The translations under genes were made by a program, and so were the position numbers. From assembly GCF_022965805.1 (NCBI RefSeq), contig NW_027331378.1, positions 307,474 to 371,473 of the forward strand: DNA of 64,000 bases. The letters are read 5' to 3'. The notes below the pieces were generated by a model that made no database searches, had not been told where the DNA came from, and was given only the letters and a program-made list of their open reading frames with translations. Shown here piece after piece: positions 34,361-46,018 of this stretch. Position 1 is the first letter of the stretch, and every line of letters begins with the position of its first letter. This DNA is from Primulina eburnea (taxonomy: Eukaryota; Streptophyta; Magnoliopsida; Lamiales; Gesneriaceae).

Positions 34361-35389
34361 TGGTGATCAGTGTAGAGTCTGGCTCCACCTCAGCCTCCTC
34401 CGCATGCATCACATATGCCTTGCCAGTAGTGGGACCCTTGTTCTTAGGGCAGTCTGCCGCCTTGTTTCCATCTTCTTGGCATACGAAAGCATCTGAAGGT
34501 GCCCCACATGCATTTTCCATAGGGTAACTTGTTGCATTGCTTGCACAACTGACCCTCTTTTGGTTTAGGAGCCCATGGTGCCTGTGGTTGCCACTGCTTT
34601 CCGGGCCTCTTAAATTTTCCCTGGGGCTTCCACTGCCTCTGATGACTTGGTGGCTTTGTGAACTACTTCTTCTACGGCTGTAAGCTAGACTGGGACAAAT
34701 GCCTCTTCCGCTGCATCTCTATATCAATGTCCCTCAGGGCCTGATCTGCCTCAAAAGCACAAGCGGTGGCCTCATCATAGCAAGTCGGTCTCATCAGCAT
34801 AACGTCCCGGCGCAAAGTGGGTCTCAGACCCTCCATGAAATTCCTCATCTTCTGAGCGGAATCTCTCGCAATAAGGGGCACAAAGTGACAGCCCCTGTCG
34901 AACTTCCTGATAAATTCGGCCACAGTCGAGTCCCCCTGTCGAAGACTCATGAACTCCCTCATCAGGAAGCCCCTGACATCCGCTGTAAAATATTTATTGT
35001 AGAATATCTACTTGAACTGATCCCAAGTCAGGGTTGTCAAGTCCACCCCATGAGCAGCTCCCTCCCACCAAAGGGATGCATCATTTCTCAACATGTATGT
35101 GGTACACCTGACCCGGTCACCATCCTTCATCTCCAAGTACTTAAATGTAGCTCCAGAGATCGAATTCAACTCTCATTCATGAAAGGGTCAGTGGTACACC
35201 CTAACTCCTTCGGGTTGAGCCGTCGGAACTGCTCATATATGTCTGTCTCGGGCCAAAGAGCTTGTTGTGCATGCTCCTCCATAAACCCAGTAGCTGCATC
35301 ATCTGGCGGTGGGGGTGGTGGTGGGAGGCCTCTATCGTCTCCAGTAGTAGCATCATGTCGGTCAATGCTACGGCCCGTCTGGGAGGAAT
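34361..35389 (-). pseudogene. Element B Gag (broken)
   Basis: The start PPRRAVALTDMM near 35389 is preceded by ATT where ATG is expected, so the initiation codon is lost. A proline run (PPPPPPPDDAATGF) and FRRLNPKELGCTTDPF follow. After frame changes the capsid end reads MREFMSLRQGDSTVAEFIRKFDRGCHFVPL (34672-34962). The zinc-knuckle region near 34440-34560 shows CFVCQEDGNKAADC, with Asn in place of the zinc-binding His. KGPTTGKAYVMHAEEAEVEPD follows. It is close to element A's Gag. Confidence 0.8.
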
Positions 35390-35623
35390 GATATCTGAAT
35401 ACAGTCCAAATTCGATACATAACCCATCATGCAATTTAATCTACTTTTCAAAATATTTAATCCTTAAATCATGGAATCAGCTAAACATGTACTGTAAATC
35501 GTTATAAAACATGTATAAGGTAATCATGCAGGTGATAGCATTAAAACTTTTAAACTTACTGACTATAGACTTAAAGACTGAGCTATAGAAGCTGGCGGTG
35601 GCACAACCCTATATAGGACCCTT

Positions 35624-35635
35624 ACTCTGATACCA
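35624..35635 (-). promoter_or_regulatory. Primer-binding site of element B
   Basis: TGGTATCAGAGT on the minus strand, two bases after the LTR end at 35638. One mismatch from the tRNA-iMet site used by the other elements. Confidence 0.85.
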
Positions 35636-35637
35636 TC

Positions 35638-38238
35638 TGAAATGACTGCTACTTAAAATGCTACTAGAAATTTTTTTCTAAGCTAATTCTTGAAAATTTA
35701 ATTAAATGCATGCATGCAATATCAACTATAAATCACAAATTTTAACATAAGAGGGTTCCAATACTGTTAAATCAACTATAAACTCTAACCAGCCGTTAAA
35801 AATAAATCAAGTATGAACCAAGAAAAAATTATGGCAACCATCAACATAATAAAATGAAATAGTATGAAAATATCCACGATATCGCCTAACTCCTAAACAT
35901 GATGTGCAGAAAGAATGGTCCTCGGGTTAACGTGCGCACATCCAGCCCCGCCTACTCAGTCTTTGGCACCTCCATTCTCTTGATCAATATACTTATCTGC
36001 ATCATTCACACCTAGTGAGACTAAAGAACACATATAACGTCATAACAAATACATATACATAGAACACAACATTGAAAAGTACCGTAATAAAAATATGTTT
36101 CATGATCTTAAAAAGATATAAGCGTAACCATGACCTGTCAAAACATAAATCTTTTCATAACATATCTAATCATATCAACATCTACGTGAACATTTTCTTA
36201 ATTTGAATTTCGCTCATTAGTTGTGACTTTCATACCAGCGTATTAGGCGATGGATCCATCTACGTATAACCGCGGAACCCGGCGGCGAGGACATCAGCGA
36301 CAGTATTACCCGTCCACTGAGCGTTGGCCTTACATGTCATCGTATTACGTATCATCGTATTAGTCACAACCAACTCCCATCTTTCAAAACATGTCATCAT
36401 ATTCATCACTTAATGAAATCATGCACATACGTAAATTTTCCTTAAAATCAAACATGCAACGTATTTTTCATATTTACATAAAAAGTCATGTTCGTGATAA
36501 TATAAGCATTTAAAACACGTCAAATCGTGTTTAGGGTGCTGCCAGGACTAAAAACTCGACCTGCGTGCAAAATGATCATTTTGCCTCTCGAAACTCTCAT
36601 AGACCATTTTACCCCTGGACATCTAAATTTCAGTTCGAAGCCAGTAAAACTCTTTAAAACACCTCAAAACATATTTATAAGCAATTAATAGACATCCGTT
36701 TCAAAACTTATACGATTCGTTTTCAAACTTGGACCGGGATCGCGGCTTTAACCCGAATCGACCCGAACTTTAACCAATTTTTTCTCAAATCAAACCGTGA
36801 ATTGAACCTACACTACCAGCCCCTGAACAACGCGTTTTAGATCCCTTAGTACCTACAACCAAGCCTGAAAGTTGTTGGAATTTCCAGCGCGTTACAACCA
36901 ACAATCCCTAATGCATTAAACCTTCAAACTTTCGACTCAAGGCCCTACCAACCTGATCCAGCCTTTAACAACCATTAATAGCCCACCTTTGGACCCTCCT
37001 GGACCGACCTAACCTCAGCTCATAGACCCATGCACGCTGCAAGACGCAAACATCACATGCCACCAATATCACCCCAACCGAGACCAACCTCTACACCCCA
37101 CACTCGATTGGCCTCCTCACTAAGTCTTGCCACGTTCGAGCCATCCTAGGCCACGACTCAGACCCACCAGGGTGTGAGCCAAGGCTAGGGACAACCCTTG
37201 CATAGCTGGTGCACCACAAAACTTCAATCTATTTATGCAGCCGCTAGGTTTCTTTACCCAAACTGTTCGGACCTCATCTAAACCGAATAATCTTCGACTC
37301 CAGCACTTAATCCTCATCATTCACAACATTATCAGCTCCCTAGCAACCCAAGTCGGCTGCCCCTATACACATGGACAACAAAAAACTTGAGTGTGTACAA
37401 AAAGGTATGCATATATCATGTCAAAACTTGCAAAAATGATATTAAAAAATAATTCAAAGCATTTTTCTCATGAAAAAACATATATATCAGCATATAAATG
37501 GTGTAAATGATAAGAAAAAGGGATGCATTGCATGTCTTAGCGTTTAACCACTTGAAAACTTGGAAATCCTTGCGTAGAACGCGCACCAGATAGGCAGGGA
37601 AGAATTTTTCTTGAAATCTTGTGGGAAAACCGAGATGGTTGCTGAAAAATTTTCAAAAATTTGATGTTGCTGCTATTGGAAGGGCGGCCGAGAGGTAGGT
37701 TAGAGTTATAGTGTGGAGTCTTTAAATGGTATACTTAAGCACTAATGGACCCTTAAATAAAAATTAAATGGATAAACAGTTTTGGGCCCATCAAGCAACA
37801 AAATAAACCCATCAAGCCCAATAACACTCCCGAAAAATATTTCGTTTTGGTACGTTTTTGAAAATATTGTCCGAACTCTCAATATGTCACTCAATTAGTT
37901 AGATTTTGCGTACCGACTAAAAATATAACCCGGCGAGTAAAAATACCCAACCAAGGCTCATTTTCGAAATCACCCTTAAAACACATCATATTAAATAATT
38001 AAAATTAATTATTCGATTAAAATATTTTTCCTAATTATCCCCGGTCTCCATTACTTGTTCGAGCGCAAAATGCAACTTAAAAATCTAATGCATGCAACCT
38101 TAACAAACAATGAAAAAAACACCTACTCATGCAATAATCACGTATCAAATGCATAAAATTCATTGAACACATATTTTAATTAAAAACTCTAGATTGCATG
38201 CAATCAGGTTACGTAGTTTGAATTTCCTAGACCTTACA
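35638..38238 (-). mobile_element. Element B 5' LTR
   Basis: 2601 bp. The minus strand begins TGTAAGGTCTAGGAAATTC at 38238 and ends ATTTCA at 35638. It is clearly diverged from B's other LTR, with many substitutions and small indels, so B is older than C or D. Confidence 0.9.
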
Positions 38239-39921
38239 CACTACTTGTATGGTGAGAAGTTCCAGATATTTACTGATCACAAGAGTCTCAAAAATTTCTT
38301 CACTCAGAAGGAATTGAACATGCGATAGAGACGGTGGCTAGATCTGATGAAAGATTACGATTGTTACATCAGCCATCATCTGGGAAAAGCCAATGCAGTG
38401 GCTGATACCTTGAGTAGGAAAGAAAGAGTTATAGCACCACCGTCAGTGCAGAGACCTTTACAGCAAGACATGTTGAGATTCGATGTAGATGTTTATCCTA
38501 GGGGCAGAGCTCCGAGATTATCTACCTTGACAGTACAGTTCACTTTGATAGACCTTATTTGTAGAGGACAGTCATCTGATGAGCAATTGCAGAAATGGCG
38601 ATCTAGAGACGAATCTAAGGGCCGTAAGCTTTATACAGTAAGCGATATGATTCTGAGGTATCGAGGAAGGATTTGGGTACCTAGAGATGATTCGATTAGA
38701 GGATACATATTGACAGAAGCACATTCAGTGCCACATTCCATTCATCTAGGAGGTACCAAGATATATAAAGACATGCAAATTATATATTGGTGGCCAGTAA
38801 TGAAACGAGACATTCGACGTTTTGAATTTGAATGTCTAACTTGCCAGCAGGTAAAAACAGAGCATCAGAGACCAGTAGAGATTCTCAAACCTCTTCCTAT
38901 CCCCAAGTAGAAATGAGAGAACATTATCATGGACTGTGTAGTTGGGTTGCCGGCGTCAGTTAGAGGATCAAACTCCGTTTGGATAATCGTTGATCGTCTC
39001 ACCAAGTCGGCTCACTTCTTGCTGGTAAAGAATAAATTTTCTATGACGCAATATGTAGATCTTTATATCCGAGAGATATTCAGATTACACGGGATTCCAG
39101 TTACCTTTGTATCTGACAGAGATCCGAGGTTCACGTCGTCCTTTTGGAGGAGTTTACATTCTGTAATGGGTACGAAGTTTCTATTCAATATAGCATTTCA
39201 TCCTCAAACAGATGGTCAGTCCTAGAGGGTTATTCGAGTATGTGTGATCAAATTCCATGAGAATTTGGAATCTAAGTTACCGCTAGTGGAGTTCACCTAT
39301 AACAATAGCTTTCAAATCATCTATAGGTATGGCTCCCTACGAGGCATTATATGGAAGGAAATGCAGATCGCCTACTCATTGGGATGAAGTCGGCGAGAGA
39401 TCAGAGATTGGTCTAGAGATTGTTTAGCAATCGTATACGTAGTAGCTAACATCCAGGATAGGATGAAGACTGCTCAGAGTCGTAAAAATAGCTATGCTAA
39501 CAAGAGAAATAAGAGACCTTAAATTTGCCGTAGGAAATCACGTCTTCTTAAAAATAACACCTATGAAAGGTGTTATGAGATTTGGGAGAAGGGCAAGTTG
39601 AGTCTGAGATTCATAGGGCCGTTCGAGATTTTCGAGAAAATGAGAACACTAGCCTATCGAGTAGCACTACCGCCAAATCTGGCAAGTGTACACAATGTGT
39701 TCCACGTTTCGATGCTAAGGAAGTACATGGCCAATCCTTCACATGTACTAAGCTTTGAACCGTTAAAGGTATCACCGAACATGTCATATGAAGAGGAGCC
39801 TATTCAGATTTTAGACCGACAGGAGAGGAGACTATGTAACAAAGTTAACAAGTTGCTCAAGGTCAAGCGGCTGAACCATTCCGATGATGAAGCTACTTGG
39901 GAGACCGAAGCCAACACATGA
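38239..39921 (+). pseudogene. Element A pol, second part: RNase H end and integrase
   Basis: It continues A's RNase H after the CACTA duplication: [42 protein letters not shown]. The integrase follows, with [55 protein letters not shown] and FHPQTDGQS. A stop interrupts the last of these (39224). Two stops lie at 38908-38920. The C-terminal part is in several frames and ends FHVSMLRKYMANPSHV and DDEATWETEANT. Heavily mutated. Confidence 0.9.
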
Positions 39922-39970
39922 TGAGTCGCTATCCAAAGTTGTTCGGTAATCCTTAATTTCGAAAACAAAA

Positions 39971-39987
39971 TTAAAATGGGAGGGGGG
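39971..39987 (+). promoter_or_regulatory. Polypurine tract of element A
   Basis: TTAAAATGGGAGGGGGG before the start of the 3' LTR near 39990. Confidence 0.75.
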
Positions 39988-39989
39988 AA

Positions 39990-40306
39990 CAATGGTGCGA
40001 AAAAAAAAACTAGTACACATAAACCCCAGACATAATTATAAAATTTAATTTATTAATGATTTAAATGGTGCATGATACATGATTAAATTATTTTAAATGT
40101 TTATATGCTCATGTTTATGCAATTTAAAATATTTTCTTGAGTTTTAGTTTTTAAGACGAATATTCGATGTCGAACCAAGAAAAGAGACCTAGATTTGATT
40201 AAAATGGTAAAAATTTGAAGTTATAATTTATATTTTAAGTCAAGAAATTTAGTATTTTAAAATATTTTAAAATTTAGTATTATAGGGCTAAAGTTAACTT
40301 ATCGAG
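39990..40306 (+). mobile_element. Element A 3' LTR, first piece
   Basis: AT-rich, directly after the polypurine tract. Interrupted at 40306 by solo LTR G. This part is missing from the truncated 5' LTR, so it has no copy for comparison and its exact start is inferred. Confidence 0.65.
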
Positions 40307-40309
40307 TGG

Positions 40310-40391
40310 TTCGGATCGTCCGATCAGGGTTCGGAAGGTCCGAAGTGTACCGGATCGGATCTTCCGAAGTGGATCGGATCTACCGATCGTT
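40310..40391. repeat. Short TCGGATCGTCCGA array in solo LTR G
   Basis: Four units at 40312, 40332, 40356 and 40375, with spacings of 20, 24 and 19 bp. They correspond to the promoter-proximal end of the ten-unit array at 1746-2003. The distal G-box modules are absent. Confidence 0.85.
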
Positions 40392-40394
40392 GTC

Positions 40395-40402
40395 TATAAA
40401 TA
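40395..40402 (+). promoter_or_regulatory. TATA box of solo LTR G
   Basis: TATAAATA followed by GAGGCGCGAGGC, conserved with 1733-1740. Confidence 0.7.
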
Positions 40403-41316
40403 GAGGCGCGAGGCTTCACTTTTTACTCGCCAATTCCGAGTGTTCCAGAGCGTTTTAGTCATTTCTGATGGGTTTCTAGTCTTTTCCCGAGGTTCAGGCA
40501 CTAGCGGGGAGCTACTGGTTTTGTAGCGGAGCTGTGCTCTAGTTGGGAGCTAGCGGCATCAATGGGCTGACTACGGACGCAGGCTTGATTCTAGGGCTGA
40601 TTGCTAGGATCTACTGGTTTGAGGTACGAAAGTACTATCCGAGATAGCAGGATTGAGTATACTTTACTATGTGTTGCATGTTTATATGTTGCATTATTAT
40701 CTGTCATATGATGCATGGTTTATTATGCGGCATTTGCATAATCATGTTGGGCCTGATTATCTTTGAGATAGCCTGTTGAGAGGGTGCTCAGCCCTCGTTT
40801 GTTGTGGATGGTTGGACCCCGTTGGCCGACGGTGGTCAGGTCACCGGTATATCCACAGGTTTATTTTGGTATGGGAGCCACCTCCTGGTGCGACGGCACA
40901 GAGTGCTACATACCTTGACGTCATTTACCTGAGCAGTATTTCGTTATACCCAGATCCTGGTATCCAGTACATTTTGCATACATGCATGTCATAGTCTTGT
41001 ATACTCATGCTTTCGGTGCTGAGCGTTTTATGCTCACGTCCTCGGTTTATCTCTGTTTTGGACACCCTATTCGATGGGGCAGGTCTCAGGTTGGACGGTC
41101 CAGGAGGGAGTGGACAGGGAGCTGGCAGAGGTTGACTTGTAGTTGTTGGTATTTGTTCTTGGAATTTAGTTCGATCTGGTTGTTTAAGTATTTTGTACTT
41201 ACAGATTCGATTGGGTTGTATTACTGTTTTCCGCTGTTTACCTGATTCAGTTTTAAATGTTAAATTTTGCATGCTTAAGATCTGATTAGTAGGTGATTCT
41301 GGAACGGGTCACTACA

Positions 41317-42233
41317 TCGAGTGTATTGAAGGCGTTAAGCATTTTAATTAGCAAAATTTGGAAATAAGGGATTTAAATGCGTCCACTCGAAATAAAACTT
41401 TTTAATAAATATTTTATGACTTATTTAATTAAATTATGTAGTATTTAATTAATGGTAGAATTTAAAATTTTTAGGACCCTTATTTTCAAAAATTGGAAGG
41501 CTAAATTAGTAATTTAAATAGTAAGGGCTTATTAGTAATTTTAAATTGTGATTTAATTAAATTAAACACCTAGTTATTATCTTATTGAAATAAAATAGTA
41601 AGAATCCTACCTCATAACAAACACAACTCTCGGCCAACACACATTATCACACACTAACACACACAATTTGCACACACCTTTGCTGTGAGCTTCCAAGGTT
41701 TGGGTAGGGAGATTTTTCCTCTTTCTCCATCAGAAATTTCAGCCAAGCACTACCACTATAATACTTGATTTATTTAGCCACTTTTCGAGCCATTAAACGT
41801 AGCAAGTTGTCTCTGTTCGGCCTCCGTTCTCCCGCGCGTTAGTTTGCTGATATTTCATGTATGTTAATGAAAAGGCATGTCTAAACCCTTCTTTAATGCA
41901 CCGATCTTGTTATATTATGTATTTTGATGTAAACCATGCATGAAAATTCATTGGTTATATGCAAACTTGGGTTAAAAACAATTCGAAACCGTTTCCGAAA
42001 ATTTGAAGCATGGAACTCACGTTCTTCCAAAAATTGTGGTGTGTAGTTTGGCTAAACTCCCTGGTACCGGTTGGGGCTGCTGTCTAGGTTCAGGGCTAGG
42101 TTCTAGGGTGCAAATAAGGGGCTGTTTTGGTCGGATTCTAGGTTTGCCGTGTGTGATGTGTATAGGAGTGAAGAAGTTTTTCTATGCATGTATGTTGTGC
42201 TGTTGGTGGTTCAGGTGTTGAGTTCAGTTCATG
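41317..42233 (+). mobile_element. Element A 3' LTR, second piece
   Basis: From 41755 it is colinear with 13872-14340 of the 5' LTR. It ends with TCATG (42229-42233), the target duplication of element D. A 72-codon frame at 42003 is LTR read-through. Confidence 0.85.
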
Positions 42234-43017
42234 TGTGGGGACCCGGGCTCTAATTCTTTTTCTTGGGATTAAATGGATCATTATTCTAAAACGCGGGTCA
42301 ATTTTTCGCTTTTACATTTAATAAAATGTAACTAAACAAACATAAGTTCTTAATTTAATTTACAATATAAAACATAAAATACATGTCTTGGTCTATATAC
42401 AACTAGTGTTCACTATCATCTAAACTCAAATGATAGTACAAGTCTAACAAAAGAACCACTAGTCCTCTGCTGCGCCCGTAGTCACCACGCTATCACGATC
42501 ATCTCTGTCTCGACCCAGATCCTGCCACACCTGTTGTTATGCACACATACAGACATAACAACAGCCGGAAAACCGGTGAGAACAAATCCCAGTATAAACA
42601 TGTATACATGCATTAAAACAATCTAAACACATGAAACATGCTAATATGAATATCATTCATATAAAATCATGCAATGCGAATCTAATTATGTCTATACTCG
42701 ACTCGACTAGAACTCTAGGGATCCCGTTGTGAATAAGACGGCACTGACTGTCACCTACCCTCCCAATCGAGGTGCTGACCGTCTTATTCCTAGACTTCGG
42801 CCTGATCTGTATCCGCGTCTACAATAGGGGCGGTGATCTTCCCCTAAGCTGTGATATCGCCGAACGTCTAGAAGTCTGGGTGATCTCTCAGACTTTCCTA
42901 TCTTAATGCATGAATACAAAATCTGTAAACAAGCATGATCATCTTAATGCAATGCAACATGATCTGTAAACAAAGTATAGCAAGATTTGCATACAAGTTC
43001 TAGAAACAAATCTATAA
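42234..43017 (-). mobile_element. Element D 3' LTR, first piece
   Basis: Almost identical to 51963-52746. F2 begins after AAATCTATAA. Confidence 0.95.
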
Positions 43018-43430
43018 TGGCTTTGAAAAGTTGAGAGAAAATTCTCAAAGTTGATAAAATATCAATAATGAACAAAAGTTAAAAGTTTACATGGTGTTCT
43101 AACTTATATATAGTTAACAAAACCCTAAATATAAAAATTGCATATTTAAAGATATCAAATCTAGCCAAAATAATTAAAACTCTAACATAAATAATTAAAA
43201 CTCTAATTTAAGAAAAATATTCTCGGTCAAAACTCTAGGACACGGACCCCGTGTATGCCTCCGGGTGAGGGTCCGTGTAGGCTCTGTAACATTACTCTCC
43301 GGAAAACAATGGACACGGACCCCGTGCACAGGTCCGTGCTCGGGTCCGTGTAGACTCGGGTTTCTCCTTCTCGACTGTACTGGGCACGGACCCCGTGTAC
43401 AGGTCCGTGTACACGTCCGTGTAGCCTCGG
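43018..43430 (-). mobile_element. F2 3' LTR, truncated
   Basis: 43020-43355 repeats 45672-46012 almost base for base. It then continues through one more array block (43356-43430) that the other LTR lacks. Confidence 0.8.
43238..43425. repeat. CACGGACCCCGTG array, three higher-order units
   Basis: The dyad CACGGACCCCGTG begins at 43241, 43314 and 43385, spacings 73 and 71. Each is followed by one or two inverted half-units GGTCCGTG. The other F2 LTR (45898-46015) holds two of the three blocks. Confidence 0.9.
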
Positions 43431-44863
43431 TCATCCTCTACTTGATTGTGATGCAACCCGAACCCTTCGAGCCTTGTTTCCAAGCTTTCATTGGTTGCAT
43501 GAAGGGCAACATTCAACATCTTCAAGCGTCCTCTCGGGATTGGTTCTTGGAACGCATAGTGGTTGGCTAGATTCACATCATTCTCCCTTTCTTTAAAAAG
43601 ATTTGTCCTCAAATCTTGTCTTTCTTGATAGCTAGGAAGATCAATACATTTCATGCCTTTTCCACAATCCTGCAAGTAGAGTTTAACAATGCTCGGGATG
43701 GAACCGGCTATTTCATTAAAATAAAATAAACCAACTTTGCACAGATGTACATGAAGTGGATTATTCAAAATAAAGAATCGCTCATCCTCACTCTTTTGGG
43801 CCATATACATAATTTCTTTTCCTGTCTGTTTGGCCTCTTTTTCGCACAACTCTTTATTTTCATCAATGGCCATCTCACTCTTTTTATCACTCCTTTTTTC
43901 GACAATCTTATTTTCTTTTTCTCTCAAATCATAACAAATTGATTCATCAATACTTATTACATTTGTAGACAGTTGAGCAAAAGAAACAACTTGCATATCA
44001 TCTAACAACTCACCTTCCACAGCACAACACTCAATACTCGCATGAGACACAATTGGAATATCAACATTCAAATCATCCACAAGTTTGGCTTCAAGGTTGG
44101 AAGTGGAATCCACTAACTTCATATCCTCATTCGGACAATGATAAATATCATGTCCTACCTCTAGACACCAACAACATATAATATCACAAGTACGAGAATT
44201 TGAGTTTTTAAATGTACCTTGATATTCAAGCTTCGAAACCAACTTCGGTCTAGTTATGACCTTCTTCTCTCCACTCGACCTTCGTGCGGATGTCAAGAAC
44301 TCCTCCCACGAGTCAATTCCCTGCCTACCACTCGAGTTGCACCTCCTAGCATTGTGATTTGGAACAAACTGCTTCCTCATCACCATTTTCATCTCATCCC
44401 ATTTAACTATAGGGTCATGCCCACATCGTCTCCTACCTAGTACTAACTTATCCCACCAAGTACTAGCATAGTCGGTAAACTCACTGCAAGCTCGTCTTAC
44501 CTTCATTGCTTCGGTATAATCCTCCCGTCTCTCAAATACACACTCCATTCTCTCTTCCCACTCAAGGTACACCTTTGGATCGGCTTCCCCACTGAAAAAT
44601 GGAATTGTCATCTTCGTACCACTCAGTCTATACCCTTCCCGGCTTCTATACCCCTTATCCTCATCAAATCTCCTATAACGATCCATGTTCAACAACGTAT
44701 CTCCTCCAACTCTACTACCTCGCCTATTCTCATCAATATGCATATCATACATCTCCTCTTCTTCACACCTCCGATATTTTTTTCGTTGAGGCTTAAACTC
44801 CTTCTCCCACCTTCTATCCAATGCTCCTAACATCGTTTTAAATTGACGTCCGTCAATCATCAT
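43431..44863 (-). CDS. F2 Gag fused to the Pol C-terminal tail
   Basis: One open frame on the minus strand, from a methionine at 44863 and running about 477 codons to this edge. It then reads on into the LTR and ends at 43292. The N-terminal half is basic and acidic, then a gypsy Gag capsid region: TKMTIPFFSGEADPKVYLEWEERMECVFE, YASTWWDKLV and MRKQFVPNHNARR. A possible zinc knuckle follows (CCWCLEVGHDIYHCP). The C-terminal part skips protease, RT and integrase. It joins segments ending CIDLPSYQERQDLRTNLF and IPRGRLKMLNVALH, the tail that normally follows integrase. I infer an internal deletion that kept frame, giving a Gag-only element that depends on another element's Pol. Confidence 0.75.
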
Positions 44864-44865
44864 AC

Positions 44866-45243
44866 CGTGAACAGTAATTCCGGTATGAATAGTGATTCCG
44901 GAAAAAATAGTAACTCCGGCGTGAATAGTAAATCCGGCGATGACTAGTAACCTGTCGGGTGAATAGTGCCGGCAATGAACAGTAAGGACGGCGGATGAAT
45001 AGTACCCGATCGTGAACAGTAAATTTTGTCGGGAACATTACCTGACGTGAACAGTAACTTCGGCGACAATGAATAGTAACTCCGACGGTGAACAGTATTT
45101 CCGAAAATTTCCAAAAATTTCGTGAACAGTATTTCCGAAAATTTCCGAAAAAACGTGAACAGTATTTCGGCTAAGTGAACAGTATTTCCGGCAATGAATA
45201 GTAACCCGGCAAATGAATAGTGTCGACGATGAACAGTAACCAC
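44866..45243 (-). repeat. TACTGTTCAC leader array of F2
   Basis: About nineteen degenerate units of 16-35 bp. Each has GTGAACAGTA or TGAATAGTA on the plus strand and mostly CCGGC-like text between. They lie between the primer-binding site and gag, so they are transcribed leader, unlike the U3 arrays. Confidence 0.9.
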
Positions 45244-45246
45244 GAA

Positions 45247-45269
45247 TTTTTTTTTTTTTTTTTTTTTTT
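45247..45269 (-). repeat. Poly(A) tract of 23 on the minus strand
   Basis: A run of T on the plus strand between the primer-binding site and the leader array. Length may be unreliable. Confidence 0.8.
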
Positions 45270-45367
45270 GTAGATTCAACAACAACGTTGAAATCGCTAC
45301 ACGAAAATCGGTATTGAAATCCTACGAAGAATTGAATGGATATGCTTACTTGAATCAAAAACCTTGA

Positions 45368-45379
45368 GCTCTGATACCA
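45368..45379 (-). promoter_or_regulatory. Primer-binding site of F2
   Basis: TGGTATCAGAGC on the minus strand, two bases after the LTR end (45382). Confidence 0.9.
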
Positions 45380-45381
45380 AA

Positions 45382-46018
45382 TGACGTGAATCTTGATACG
45401 AATAAATAGCAAACACGATTGAAATAAATCGCACCCTCTATTCAATTACAATATTAAGACCCGTGTTGTTTTCCCGATCTTTTGATTCAAGTATGTTGTG
45501 ATATTCACCTCTAAACTAGCAAGAGTTTAGCAACAAATAAACACGAGGATAAACAATCGAAAACTATACGAAACTTCGAAGAACTTCGCCTACGACAATC
45601 CGCACAAGCAACGATCGACAAACGCCACAAAGTTAAAAACTTTGATAAGTTTGATTTTGATTTAACAAAGCTTGGCTTTGAAAAGTTGAGAGAAAATTCT
45701 CAAAGTTGATAAAATATCAATAATGAACAAAAGTTAAAAGTTTACATGGTGTTCTAACTTATATATAGTTAACAAAACCCTAAATATAAAAATTGCATAT
45801 TTAAAGATATCAAATCTACTTGCCAAAATAATTAAAACTCTAACATAAATAATTAAAACTCTAAATTAAGAAAAATATTCTCGGTCAAAACTCTAGGACA
45901 CGGACCCCGTGTATGCCTCCGAGTGAGCGTCCGTGTAGGCTCTGTAACATTACTCTCCGGATAACAATGGACACGGACCCCGTGCACAGGTCCGTGCTCG
46001 GGTCCGTGTAGACTCGGT
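45382..46018 (-). mobile_element. F2 5' LTR
   Basis: Starts (plus strand) TGACGTGAATC and shares its backbone with 17561-18000. TATA-like TATATATAA on the minus strand at about 45760-45767. A two-block CACGGACCCCGTG array lies at 45898-46015. The upstream end is fused to D's LTR at TCATAATC. Confidence 0.8.

Larger units (their letters stand above)
20120..38238 (-). mobile_element. Gypsy element B, inserted in A and carrying C
   Basis: Its ends are TGAAACGACTG at 20120 and ACCTTACA at 38238. The 5-bp duplication CACTA flanks it at 20115-20119 and 38239-38243. The host reading RHY|LYGEK in A's RNase H is restored across it. Element B runs on the minus strand: 5' LTR 35638-38238, primer-binding site 35624-35635, gag, protease, RT, RNase H, integrase, then 3' LTR 20120-30356. 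Element C interrupts that 3' LTR. B proper is about 10.3 kb. Confidence 0.95.
40307..41316 (+). mobile_element. Solo LTR G (family H) with target-site duplication
   Basis: 1010 bp, from TGGTTCGG to CACTACA, flanked by TCGAG at 40302-40306 and 41317-41321. It is nearly identical to 962-1745 over their shared region, in the opposite orientation. The LTR begins inside its palindrome array, only 88 bp before the TATA box. Confidence 0.9.
43018..46018 (-). mobile_element. Non-autonomous element F2 (gag-only)
   Basis: An F-family element of about 3 kb nested in D's 3' LTR, on the minus strand. The right LTR runs 45382-46018, with its primer-binding site at 45368-45379. A leader with a TACTGTTCAC array, one frame of 523 codons and a truncated left LTR (43018 to about 43430) follow. 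The left LTR has lost the part that matches 45382-45670. The junctions show a few lost host bases and shared TCAT, not a clean target duplication. So the ends were reshaped after insertion, or it entered by another route. Confidence 0.8.

Noticed and set aside
34699..35391. 230-codon gene on the plus strand
   Set aside because: It is the antisense shadow of element B's Gag, whose motifs are clear on the minus strand.
43195..43434. Repetitive Thr/Arg-rich small protein
   Set aside because: Read-through of the CACGGACCCCGTG array.
45244..45270. Poly(A) tail of a LINE or SINE
   Set aside because: The tract is inside the leader of F2, between the primer-binding site and the leader array. No target duplication surrounds it.
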